Of a stretch of DNA of 64,000 nt, positions 1 through 10,592 are shown piece by piece. This DNA is from Anoplopoma fimbria. Taxonomy: Eukaryota > Chordata > Actinopteri > Perciformes > Anoplopomatidae. The stretch is from positions 22,171,112 to 22,235,111 of the forward strand of contig NC_072462.1 in the NCBI RefSeq assembly GCF_027596085.1. Reading direction: 5' to 3'. Under the pieces are notes generated by a model. That model was not told the DNA's origin, did no database searches, and worked only from the letters and a program-made list of their open reading frames with translations. A program made the position numbers and the translations under genes. How positions within the stretch are numbered: the stretch's first letter is position 1; the number at the start of each line of letters is the position of its first letter.

Positions 1-1538
1 GAAGCTCAACTTCATCATAGAAGATCATACCTGAACAGACAACATCTGAGATGTCAGCTTCAAGGTTTCTTTTCTTTTTAGGTGTTTGGTTTGTCAATTA
101 TTGCCACAGCACCACATGATCGCATATGACAGGCCTTTGAGATGACTGTCAAAGAACCAAGATGACACAATAGAGAAGTTAACGAGCTACAAACACATGA
201 TTCATTTCCTTATCTGAGCCCTGTCTTATGATGTCTGACTGTTAAATCTCAGCTCCAAGAGAGAGTCTGTTTTAAGGTTTCACACACTGCAAAAGGCAGG
301 AAATCATCATGAAAGTATAAATTTTAATAATCCTTAGTGGCATAACACCATTAATTGTTAGTTAGTCAGTTAGTAAAATACTATGTAGTAGTTTGAAAAG
401 TCTGTCAAGGTTGAACAGGAAAACATAAAAACTTTGTAAAAATGACAGAAACAACAGTAATATGCCAGAAGCTATGCATGACTCCAATCACTGATACGGG
501 TTGTACCTTTGATGTTGACAATTCCAATGCATTTTAGGATAAATAAACAAAAAGATTAGAGTTTAGGCAAACAGCCCACCTTTCTTGGAGACAAAAAAAA
601 TGCAAATTTCATATGCATCACTCTTTCAGATGTTTTGTGCTTGAGAACATAAGTAAGACTATGCCTCAGAAACAGAACATTATGTCCCTTTAACGCAAAA
701 GAACTACCTCAAAAGATATGAATTCATACTTATTGTCCCTTTGGTCAAAGTCAAATGTTACAACTTTGTTTTCATATGTTATGCTCCACAAGGCTATCAA
801 CATAGCTAAGGCTGAGCCGGCGGTTCGCAGCTAACAGTGCAGACGATGGCTACGGTGCTGACAGAGCTGACAGTGTTTTACTGAAGGGGAATGGAAATGT
901 ATGTGCTGTAACCTCTGTATGAGTGTAGTGGAGACAAGGCGGCCATGGGCTAGACAGTGGGGCACGCTCACATGCATTGACGTGCATGCACGGCCGCCCT
1001 GGCTACGTAAACAAAGCCCAGAGAATTTGGGATTACAACACACACACAGCGGGAGAGTGACTTCCTTCTCTGCACAGTAGACATAGTTCTCTATATTCAC
1101 ATTTCAAGCAGTTGTTTTTTTGCTACAATAATACTCTGAATATGAATATTGTATAGATAACAAGTCCTGTGGCCAGAAACCAAAAAGCGACAGAAGACTG
1201 ACCCCGATGACGGACAATCAGAATGCACAAACATTTCCGTTCCCACATCTAGATGAGTTTTATGCGACAGCAGTGTGTGTTAGTATTGTGCAGCTTATTC
1301 GTCAGTATACAAGGAATTTCCCTTTCGAATTCCCCCCCCCCCCATTTTAAAATCTTCCCTCCTTCCCCATGTTAAAATCTTCACATATATTCACAACACT
1401 TACTGTACCCAGAGCAACTGAACAAAACACAAAACACTGAAATGAGTCAATCAAGTAGTTTCCCCATTTAGTATCCAAAGCATTAGATCCTTTTAACTCA
1501 GAAATAGAAAATAAACACCCTCTGGACTGTCCATACCA
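1..1538. other. Region downstream of slc31a2, no gene seen
   Basis: AT-rich sequence beyond the slc31a2 stop codon. It probably includes the slc31a2 3'UTR, but I see no clear minus-strand AATAAA close to the stop; a weak ATTAAA-type signal lies near 323-328. A run of about 12 C lies near 1332-1343, and a dispersed-repeat remnant occupies about 811-1260. No open reading frame here resembles a protein. Confidence 0.5.
811..1260. repeat. Dispersed repeat remnant
   Basis: GC-richer block with phrases I recognise from an abundant percomorph dispersed repeat ('gctaacagtg', 'ggccgccctggctacgtaaa'). It shares the exact 17-bp string at 955-971 with a second copy near 43165-43181. The short open frames inside it are repeat, not gene. 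Confidence 0.45.
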
Positions 1539-1704
1539 TCAGATGTGACTCAGGAGAGGGAACGAGATGAAATAACCGAGGGCGGAGCCCACGATGACCC
1601 CGAGGAAGATCCAGGTGTTGTAGGACATGACGCACAGCATCAGCATGTATCCCAGAGACACCTGCAGCATGTGGAGGACTGCCTGGATACCGTGCAGCAG
1701 CCAG
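1539..1704 (-). CDS. slc31a2: slc31a2 coding exon 4 (terminal)
   Basis: Encodes residues 100-154: TM2 with MxxxM (M122, M126), the conserved SYNTWIFLG stretch and TM3 with GxxxG. The acceptor is tatacag at the high end and the stop is TGA at 1539-1541. It joins exon 3 in the middle of a Ser codon (AG|C). Confidence 0.95.
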
Positions 1705-4364
1705 CTGTATAAAGAAAAGAGAGAAATACATTAGGTATCAAGTGCATTACAGCTACATGAGAGGGTTGTTACTTTAAATACTTTATTTCAGTATAATAGT
1801 AAAAATTCAGTCCGTCAAGATGCTATTGGTTTTGTTTGTCATGGTCTTTGGGTACATGTTGTTTTCGGGTTCAATCACTGTGACAGAATATGTGAACCAT
1901 TTAACAGAAAAGGAGGTCAATGGTCAGTTTCACAGATAAACACAAAATCATAGAGCAGACCACAGGAAACAGTGGAATGATGAAGCTCAGGAATTACTGC
2001 TATGGTGCAGCCAAAAGCCGTACCTTTAAAACACTCACTGAAATCACTAAACTCTACATGATTGATTTAAGAAACACAAACCGGATCAGACTCGAGGAAG
2101 CAGAAAGAATATAACTGCTTTTACATTTTACATGATTTATGGAAGTGTATTTCCAACATTAGAAGAAAGAAATAGAGAAGATGAGTTAGTCAGGATTTTT
2201 TTTTAAAATGCATGGTAAGTCAGAATTTGTCAGACTTTTATTTGGGAAAAAAAAAATATTTACCATGTGAAAATAATGAGGTTATATGTTTAACAAAAGC
2301 ATTTTTTTTACTGGCGGATATGGCCTTCCATCATTTTCTGATGTATAAAGATTGCACTAACTTTTATTTATTTCTCCATAGTGTTATTTTACATTCCATT
2401 TTTTACACCTTGCAGTAAAATCTATGAGAAAAGACAGAATTACCACATTGTAGATTATATAATTGTTTACTAGGACCTGACCTGTTTCTGGTGTTGGGAG
2501 TGGGAAGGGGTGACCCAATGGGGGTCAGCGAGGATTCAGAGGGGCTGCTCTCCAGAACAGAGTTGCTGTCGCTGCCGAAGGATTGAGGGGCTGCGTACGG
2601 ACTCTGAGGCAGCTTAGAGCCGTTCCCCAGCCACACCCTCCACACTTTGAGCAACTCGAAGAACACCGTCAGCAGAAAGACCACAACTACTGACAGCACC
2701 ATCCCTGGAGACAAAGACAACGCACACACTTATACTTTATATTATATTATTATAATATTAACACAGCTGGACTCAGTGTCACTTGATACCTTAAAATGAA
2801 TAGTTTTACATTTTGGAAAATTGTTTCTCTGGACGGGTTAAATAAAAAGTTTGATTCCACTTGATCATATCTGTACATTATAAATTACATTTCTTGTTTG
2901 GCTGCAGTTACTTCCTGGACTCTTTGTGATGGTATCAATCTTCCCATCTTACCCTGCCAAAAAGTGAATAAGTGGATTTTTTCAAAGTGTTAAGCTATTC
3001 CTTTAATACTATGATGTTGCTTTTGCTCTGGGACATATTTACAACTAGAGGAATACTCCACTAAAACAAAAAAGTCAGCTCGTTCAGACTAGATTGGTTA
3101 GCTCCTTCACTGATGTAAAAGGCTGGTGGTCAGCAGATACAACCGAATGTGTTGATAAGGAAACGGGTAACGCCTGCACACTACTCCGTGCCAATTTTTT
3201 TTTATTAATGACTATGTTTCGATTCCGGGCTGCACGGTGGTGTAGTGGTTAGCACTGTCGCCTCACAGCAAGAGGGGCCGGGGTTCAATTCCCGGGCTAG
3301 ACAACCTTCTGTGTGGAGTTTGCATGTTCTCCCCGTGTCAGCGTGGGTTCTCTCCGGGTTCTCCGGCTTCCTCCCACAGTCCAAAGACATGCAGCTTAGG
3401 TTCATTGAAGACTCTAAATTGCCCGTAGGTGTGGATGTGAGTGTGAGTGGTTGTCTGTCTCTATATGTCAGCCCTGTGATAGGCTGGCGACCTGTCCAAG
3501 GTGAACCCTGCCTTCGCCCATTGACAGCTGGGATTGGCTCCAGCACCCCTGCGACCCTTAACTGGATAAGCAGGTTACGGAAAATGGATGGGTGGATGGA
3601 TGTTTCGATTCCTAATTGGATCTCTGTCAGGTCAGAATGTTTGAAAAGTGGGAACCATTGCTACACCTTTATTTATTCAGGATTAATAATAAGCAAACAT
3701 GACAGGCGTTGTTCATCTAAAACACCCAGGGTGATAACACAACCACACAACAATTAATTAAATAAAGAACATAGATAAAGTACATAAAAAGCAGTAACAG
3801 AAAAGCCATACTACTAACATCAACCATATATGTTATGTATATACATATCATATTCATCATCACTTGTATCAGAAACTACATCACCAACATTTAAGAATTT
3901 GCAGAAATTTGGTTAAAACAGATCCAATTAAATAAAATAAAAAAATACTAAAACTGAGGTAGAGCTCAGTAATATACTGCATATTGGTCACAATTATTTA
4001 AAAACTCAATTGAAGATGGCCTATAACAAATAATGTTACAACTTTTTTTTAACTCTGAAGTATTTGTATTTCAAAATCCCATTATTGGTCACGTTTTAAT
4101 ACTGAACACACAATGAAAACAATTAAATATGCTGCAGCAGTGGTTTGAAGTCTCTATGAATGTTCTAGTTAATATTTTACTAAGAAACCAGGTCAACATT
4201 TGAATACGCTGTAACTGATGTGACTCCAAACTGATGACAGCTGCTAGGAAGAAAACGTTACCAACTTTTCAGAGCCCCTTTTTCAAACTTACGTGATTGA
4301 ACTATAGGTTTCCAGTGGTACAATCCTATATAAAATACACTATATATATATATATATATATATC

Positions 4365-4410
<46 letters not shown>

Positions 4411-7368
4411 CAAAATATAAACTTCTCCTGTCTGTTGACACAACGCTACGGTAGGTTTCATACAGTAGGGTTTTATGCTGATAAACTGGTTCTAAGAAGA
4501 CTACTAGGACAGATCTGACGAGTGAACGCCTCCTCTGATGTAAAGATGCTGTTTGATCTTTGGTATCTTACCTGCAGGCCCGTGAACATCCCAGAAGTCA
4601 AACAGCAGAGTCACGCTGCTCGACACCCCAAAAGTCATCTACAGGAAGATATGAGAAAAAATATTGAAAACTGTAAAAGGCTGCATGTGCTTCACTGGTT
4701 AACTGCCGATATTAAAGCAGGTTATGAATATGTTTAAGTGCATAGGTCCAATTCTGAGAAACACAATTACTGCAGGGACCAGGCGTTACAAAGCTGCTGA
4801 TCTCAGCCATTTTCCCACCAAGATCAGTCATGCAAGACTGAGAGCTACTGCACTGCTCTGAGATCAGTCCTCTCCCCTCTTGGTGCAATGACTCAGAACG
4901 TCTTTGATCACAGATCCAAGCGAGCTTTCCTCTCTCTCTTAAAACAATTTAACCAGAGAGCTTCATAATAATAAAAAGTATCTCTCAATTAAAAATATTT
5001 CAGAATAAAAGACTTGAAGATAATAAACAACAGGCATCATTAAAGAACAGTGAAATATAGGCATGAAAAAACATGAAGAAACACTTCTACTGTGTGAAAC
5101 AGGTGTTTTTTTCTTACTGAAGAAAAGTAAACAAGCCTGGGAGAAACGGCGTTCTACTCAAGTTATTTTTTACTTGTCTAGCAGAAAATTCATACAATGT
5201 GCATTTAGAATCTTTCATATTTTATGCCACACTCAAACCCCCCTGTGTTCTAAGTAACATTTTTGGGATTCCTTTAAACTAATGAGGAAAGAAAATGTAA
5301 TTAAACTGTTCCGAACAAATATCTATTCAGCTGATCTTGCCCCACAATTACAGGATGTATTGTCCCACAAAAGCATACTCTGTTCTGCCCTGCTCTGCTA
5401 GACGTGTGACTGACAAGAGGAATGTCTGTTACTGGGTCTGCTTGCCCAGTCTCTGCCAGGCTCCTTCCTCCTCTTCCCTGCTACTTTTCAATCTGTCCTA
5501 GCATGGTTGTCTACACCAGCTGCACATAGGTGAAGGTCTACATGGAACCTGCAACCTCCATGTTCCAAGTCCATAAAACAATTGGTCGTCAACCTAATAT
5601 TTATATGTGGTTAGAGCGTTCAATTTGAGGATTTGCTGCTTTTTTTGTGTTTTGCACTAAACTTTTATACTAGAATGTATAGCTGGGGGTTTTTGACTGT
5701 TGGTTGGACAAAATAAGCTAATTCTAAGATTTCAATTTGGCCTCTGAGAACACGTAATTGGCATTTCTCTTAATGATTTGACATTTAATAGACTAACAAA
5801 GAAATGTTGAAGTTGGAGCCCATGTTTTGCCACTGTGCATTAAATGAGTATGGTTTGTTTTTCCCCATCATGTGAAACAAAATTTGAGAGGCACCCTAAA
5901 TTTTACAATAAATGTGAACAACCAAATTCATTTTTGATCTGAGAAGTCGGTTTATCACTACAACAAAGTCTGAGGGGCAGGAAAAATGGGCAGTGAGTCG
6001 ATTGGACAGGTTGTAGAAAAGCTAACAGTTTCGACAGCCAGATTATTGAAGCAAATTCCTGTGGAGGTAAAACCACATATACATTATAATGTTGGCAAGA
6101 ATCGCTCATTGCGCCAGGAAGATGGCCTGTAAACTGTGAGGGGGGGTTAAACAATCAGTTTGGGTTTCCTGTGCTGTAAAACTTGTTTTTTGTGATGTCA
6201 CCATGTTAGTCCTGCAGAAACTCCTCTCTAAACTTATTAGAGAGGAGAGACGTGTTTGAGTGAGCAAGAAGCATTACAGAGAAAGTAAAACATAGACTTG
6301 AGTCGCCAATCTGACTCGAGACCAGGCACAGTGATCATTGTGAGCTTATCTTTCAAACCGCTTGAGAAAAACAGATAGCACGTTTTGTTCAGTTTGCCAG
6401 GTGAATGTTGAGATAAGAGTATGTTTCTACAGCAAACGATCTCAGTGCACTTTCCGGGAACAGCATTGATACCTGTGCATGCTGTAGCCCACATGTACTT
6501 TTATTTACATGTATTCCGATTGTTTCCACACACATACTATAACTGGTTTTTCCAATCTGCCATGCAGCTGTTGGTTGCTATTCATGTCATGACCAGCAAA
6601 TAGATTCCAACTTGCAAAGCATTTGCAGAGTCTTTGAGTGTGCTTGACATATATTTTTTACATTACATTACAGTCATTACAGCAGATGCTTTTCTCCAAA
6701 GCGACTTACAGTCAGTAGTATGTTACATATCATTCACCCATTCACACACTGATGACAGGCTACCATCAAGGTGCCACCATCAGACTCTAACTAACATTCA
6801 TCATCCAGTCCACACCGATGGCCTTCAGGAGCAACTTGGGGTTAAGTGTCTTGCCCAAGGACACATCGACTGCCGAAGCCGGGTATCGAACCACCGACCC
6901 TCTGATTGGAGAACTACCTTGCTCTCCACTACGCTACAGCCGCCCCTTAATATACTTAATATAAGTATAATTATTGTCATTTCAAGCATGAATCATTATA
7001 GCTTAGATGAAAGCTGAGGAAAAACTTGATGATATGATCATACCATATTATAGTTTCACTAAAGTTGGTGTCCATCTGAATTAGTCAAAGCAAAGTTTAG
7101 AAACAACAAAGTCAGTTAGTTTGTTGTTTTGTGTGTTGAACCTGAAGGTGTCACAGTGACATAACTTTAGTGTTAAGCCCTCACCACCTCTCCAGACTGA
7201 ACCACCTCTCCATGTATCCACTATGACTCTGGGTCTACTATGGTCTGCTCCCTGAAGCCTATCACATGTCCCCACACACTGAAGGACTCACCGCCAGCCT
7301 GTATCGTGTAGAAGAGACATATTTATAATGCAAAATGTGACTACAAAAGCACCACTTACGGACATCAT
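1539..7368 (-). CDS. slc31a2: SLC31A2 / CTR2-type copper transporter (whole gene, 4 coding exons)
   Basis: Low-molecular-weight copper transporter of the CTR family, CTR2 branch, which in other vertebrates acts mainly on endosomal and lysosomal membranes in copper storage and in modulating CTR1. Coding exons on the minus strand are 7360-7368, 4572-4638, 2482-2704 and 1539-1704. Joined, they give 465 nt, 154 aa plus TGA (human is 143 aa). All introns are GT-AG. Visible family features are FDFW at 16-19, a first membrane segment from about 27 to 44, a Ser/Pro-rich cytosolic loop at about 53-99, a second segment with MLCVM (MxxxM copper-gate motif, 122-126), then SYNTWIFLG and a third segment with GxxxG at 135-139. 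The C-terminus is FPLLSHI, without the His-Cys-His tail of CTR1. The short N-terminus lacks the Met/His-rich ectodomain of CTR1, which supports CTR2. The coding frame starts with ATG ATG in a good Kozak context (ACC before it). Confidence 0.93.
2482..2704 (-). CDS. slc31a2: slc31a2 coding exon 3
   Basis: Encodes residues 26-99: TM1 ([20 protein letters not shown]) and the following polar Ser/Pro loop. The acceptor is tctccag and the donor gtcagg. The loop is longer than in human CTR2 and accounts for most of the extra length. Confidence 0.92.
3227..3599 (+). mobile_element. tRNA-headed SINE with 13-bp target-site duplication
   Basis: Dispersed retroposon inserted in slc31a2 intron 2. It has a pol III A box TGGTGTAGTGG (3238-3248), a B box GGTTCAATTCC (3282-3292), a long body and a tail of GGAT/GGTGGAT repeats. 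A perfect 13-bp direct repeat, ATGTTTCGATTCC, flanks it at 3214-3226 and 3600-3612. The (TGGA)n tail suggests mobilisation by an RTE-type LINE, which is inference. The open frames crossing it are not genes. Confidence 0.88.
4341..4412. repeat. (TA)n then (CA)n microsatellite
   Basis: Almost pure TA dinucleotides with two short interruptions, ending in a short CA run. Confidence 0.9.
4572..4638 (-). CDS. slc31a2: slc31a2 coding exon 2
   Basis: Encodes [20 protein letters not shown] followed by PAG, up to the first base of Gly26. The acceptor is tcctgtag and the donor gtaaga. The exon itself begins with ATG, so it could serve as a start if exon 1 were skipped. Confidence 0.92.
4639..7359 (-). 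other. slc31a2: slc31a2 intron 1
   Basis: AT-rich intron without recognisable exons on either strand, apart from the minus-oriented SINE at 6659-6945. Confidence 0.75.
6659..6945 (-). mobile_element. tRNA-derived SINE (young copy)
   Basis: Read on the minus strand it runs from GGCGGCTGTAGCGTAGTGG (A box) through GGTTCGATACC (B box) and a central domain containing GTGTCCTTGGGCAAGACACT to a tail with AAGCGACTTACAG reversed and TAATG repeats. It is almost identical to the copy at 58833-59118; I count about two differences in the body. It lies in slc31a2 intron 1. Confidence 0.88.
7360..7368 (-). CDS. slc31a2: slc31a2 coding exon 1 (3 codons)
   Basis: Only ATG ATG TCC is coding before a strong donor (gtaagt). 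It is chosen because the Kozak context is good (cacc before ATG), the splice phase matches exon 2, and a CpG- and CRE-containing promoter-like region lies directly upstream. The 5'UTR start is unknown. Confidence 0.75.
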
Positions 7369-7600
7369 GGTGGACTTGCTGAGTGCAGGATAACGCCACA
7401 GATTCAGCGGCTATTGGCTACGAATGTCCCATTGCTGACGACTCACGGCCCGGGAGAGAGTTTCTGCTCGGCCGGTTCTCAATATGTGAACTATACACAA
7501 GTTCGCATCCAGCCAAGTACGCTCCAGATACCCGGATGTGTCCTCGCTCCGCCCATTATATCGAGGACGCATCGGAGGAGACTTGTGTGGACTTTGGACA

Positions 7601-7700
7601 GCCAAGTCTCCCAGAATGCATTTCACCAGCCAAGTATCCCAGAATGCATTTCACCAGCAAAGTCTCCCAGAATGCATTTCACCAAGAATGCATTTCACCA
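7601..7700. repeat. 28-bp tandem repeat, 3.6 copies, ZNF143-like core
   Basis: Units at 7601-7628, 7629-7656 and 7657-7684 plus a truncated fourth at 7685-7700. The full units carry CCCAGAATGCA at 7610-7620, 7638-7648 and 7666-7676, followed by TTTCA. This fits the degenerate ZNF143/Staf site CCCRNMATSCMYY. Confidence 0.9.
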
Positions 7701-7703
7701 GAA

Positions 7704-7866
<163 letters not shown>

Positions 7867-8030
7867 ATTCTAAATATAAAATATACATAAAATATTAAAT
7901 TTTAATATTTTCTAAATGAAAACGAAAAAAGGCAGGGTTGTGTTTTATATCATATTTCGTTTTATTGTCAATATATATGACTGAAGATAACCGGAGTAGG
8001 CGGGACCGACGAGCTGAGTTGGTGACGTCG

Positions 8031-8038
8031 TGACGTCA
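8031..8038. promoter_or_regulatory. CRE palindrome TGACGTCA
   Basis: Perfect 8-bp cAMP-response element, preceded by a half site (GTGACGTCG). Confidence 0.6.
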
Positions 8039-8067
8039 TCACGTTCGCTGCTGTTCCAATTGCGTAA

Positions 8068-8075
8068 TGACGTCA
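8068..8075. promoter_or_regulatory. CRE palindrome TGACGTCA
   Basis: Second perfect CRE, overlapping a further TGACGT half site just downstream. Confidence 0.6.
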
Positions 8076-8110
8076 TGACGTACTGCGTCCTCCCGTCCTC
8101 GGGAGTTTGT

Positions 8111-8150
8111 ACCATAGACATCATATATATATATATATGATGTCTATGGT
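8111..8150. repeat. Perfect 40-bp palindrome with TA centre
   Basis: The arm ACCATAGACATCATATATAT (8111-8130) is followed at once by its exact reverse complement (8131-8150). There is no spacer, so the segment can extrude a cruciform. Confidence 0.95.
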
Positions 8151-8372
8151 TTGTACGACTTCGACAATAAACAGAGGGCTGATGGGTAGTTGAGTTTTTC
8201 AAGCAACTTGGAACTAAGACCCAGTGCAAGTAGATAATCGAATTAAAGTCGTTTGGGAACTCACGGTATCGATAAGATCGAGCAGGGTGGGTACAACCGA
8301 CCACACATTAACATTATAACCAATGTTTAGCTGACATTAGCCGTGGAATGTAGTCAGAGCGTCTCGGAATGC

Positions 8373-8384
8373 TGCGCATGCGCA
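8373..8384. promoter_or_regulatory. NRF1-like site TGCGCATGCGCA
   Basis: Exact palindromic match to the NRF1 consensus, within a CpG-containing stretch upstream of slc31a2. Confidence 0.55.
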
Positions 8385-8440
8385 CATCGAAGCTTCCGTG
8401 TGGATCATGATATACGCTTGTGGAATCGAATCACGTAAAG

Positions 8441-8448
8441 TCACGTGA
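8441..8448. promoter_or_regulatory. E-box TCACGTGA (USF/TFE-type, CLEAR-like)
   Basis: The context GTCACGTGAT resembles the CLEAR element bound by TFEB/TFE3 at lysosomal genes. That would suit a lysosomal copper transporter, but one motif is weak evidence. Confidence 0.4.
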
Positions 8449-9031
8449 TATACTTGTGTAAAAGTTGCACTGTTCAAAGCGAAGTTTCTTAAAGGAGGCT
8501 GATGTCACTTGAGAAAGATAACGCCAAATTATACTTATTGTGAGGTCACGTCGTTGTTACTGTCATATACTTTTTTTTCTGAATTACAAAAATGATGTCA
8601 ACCTACAAAACATCAAATTAGTCAGGCAAATCTTTAATAGGTACAATATTTACAATTGGGAGAATACAATATTGTTTCTTGTTACACTGTGTACTGTTAT
8701 GTTTGGCCCTTAACTAGCTGCTCTGTTCTAGAGCTACACAGTTGTTAACTTCAATCTGATGTCCTACATTTAAATGTCAAAAACATCATTTATGTCTAAA
8801 TACATCTCTGCAGTTTCAATCAAAATGGATGAAGTGCTTCAGCTGCCTCTAATCTTAGCCTTTGTAAAACATTCAGCCCCTGCGTCCTTTGACTTTAATA
8901 ACCATTGCAACAGCTTCTACTAGCTGCCTTTTTGTATGTGCTGCTTTTACGACATCTGGGCAGCTTTCACCAGGATTCCTGCAGCTGTACACAAATGATC
9001 AAAAAAGACCTTCATACTTAGATGTAGCTCT

Positions 9032-9136
9032 AGATCAGTGGTGTCCCTGTGTTATTTCAGCTGTTTTAAGACTGAACAAATAGATAATCAGTGGTGTTCT
9101 TATGTTATTTCAGCTGTTTTAAGTCTAAACAAATAG
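9032..9136. repeat. 52/53-bp tandem duplication
   Basis: Two adjacent copies (about 9032-9083 and 9084-9136) share ATCAGTGGTGT, TGTTATTTCAGCTGTTTTAA and AACAAATAG, with a few substitutions. Confidence 0.9.
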
Positions 9137-10500
9137 AAATGTTTGCTCTTATGTAATGCACTTTTAACGGCCTTGTTGTTGCAAGGAGCTGTAATGCTAA
9201 CTGTTTCTTAAAAGAAAAGTAAAATTAGTTTTGGAAGCATGTTCCCATTTCTGAACCACAAAGTTGACCCTGTTGACATAAACAACAAAAACACGTCATA
9301 TATCTTTATTGTTATACTGTACAGTACAACTGATTCTGCACTGTATGCTGAAATATTACATTTACTGATTGAGGTGCTACTATGAGTATCTGCATACCGC
9401 ACCTGTAAACAGTTTAACAAGTAGAAAAATACAAAACCAGACACCACTCATCAATATGTGAGGGGGAAAGAATGAAAAAAAATAAAAAATATTTGGAGCT
9501 TCATAAAGCTATAGTACCTTTTGGGTGGAAAGGAATTAAACAGAATCAGGATCGATAAAGGCAGCATGAAATTACTTCAGGGAGTTGGTGCTGCATTAGA
9601 GGAATTGCACATATTTTCTAAAACAAGAATAAAAACAGGTCTAAGGTCCAGTATCCTCTGTGTTTTTAAAAGCTACATTGGTGTACATCGAGTGCAATGA
9701 GCACAGTCCACAGGAGACAAAACTAGGAAGAGCTGCACATCCTGACGTCCTCCCTGACAGAGGAGAAGCAAAGTCCATCACAAACTCCTGTAAGAGGTGT
9801 TGGGGATCAAGATTGTTTAAGGCATGCATTCACAATGATGTAGGGCCAGGACACCGTAGTTTGGGTGACTGTCAGGTTTCCAACGGTAACGGCAGTTTGT
9901 CTGTGGAAAATCACGGAGCTGATGTGTCTCACAAATCGAATAAAAATTCTGGAAAACACTTGGCAACGTGATCTGCGGTCAGGAGCCAACACCAGCACTG
10001 TGATGTTTTTGTCGTCTGAATTCACAGGATAGACTTTGAGATTGTACTAAAAGGTGGTAAAATAAGACAAATAAGTCAGTAGTCACACAAACATTTAGGA
10101 CAGCAGATGTGCTTAAGATTTTCAGGGGTATTAGTTTTGCACCGAAAAGTGACAATGATTATGTGCTGATGAACGGTAGGGCTGAATGATATGGTTAATT
10201 ATATAAATAAGGATATTTACTGTCATTAAGAAATGACAGAATATGACAAATGTATGCAAAGTCCAAAATAACAGATTCATTTTGTATTCTGTTTCACACT
10301 TATGAATTACATGAGATCAAACTCTTTATTAGTTTTTAATAAAGGCTGATGAGTTAAGATGAGATAATTTGGACAGGAGACATTTGTGGAGTGACAAGAT
10401 GATAAGATCAGATCACAAGATCAGACTGAAAGTTAAAAGTGTGGAATTATCACCCAGCCCTCGTACACAGACAAAGAAAATGTCTCTAACCGGAACATAT

Positions 10501-10592
10501 ACACACACACACACACACACAAACAGACGCACTCACGCAGGCTCACACACACCACACACACACACACACACACACCACACACACACACACAG
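10501..10592. repeat. Interrupted (CA)n microsatellite
   Basis: CA runs with ACAGACGCACTCACG and CACCACA interruptions. Confidence 0.95.

Larger units (their letters stand above)
2705..4571 (-). other. slc31a2: slc31a2 intron 2
   Basis: AT-rich intron holding the SINE at 3227-3599 and a (TA)n/(CA)n microsatellite near 4341-4412. Nothing else was recognised. Confidence 0.8.

Noticed and set aside
3245..3757. 170-codon open frame on plus
   Set aside because: It lies almost entirely within the tRNA-headed SINE at 3227-3599 and ends in random intron sequence.
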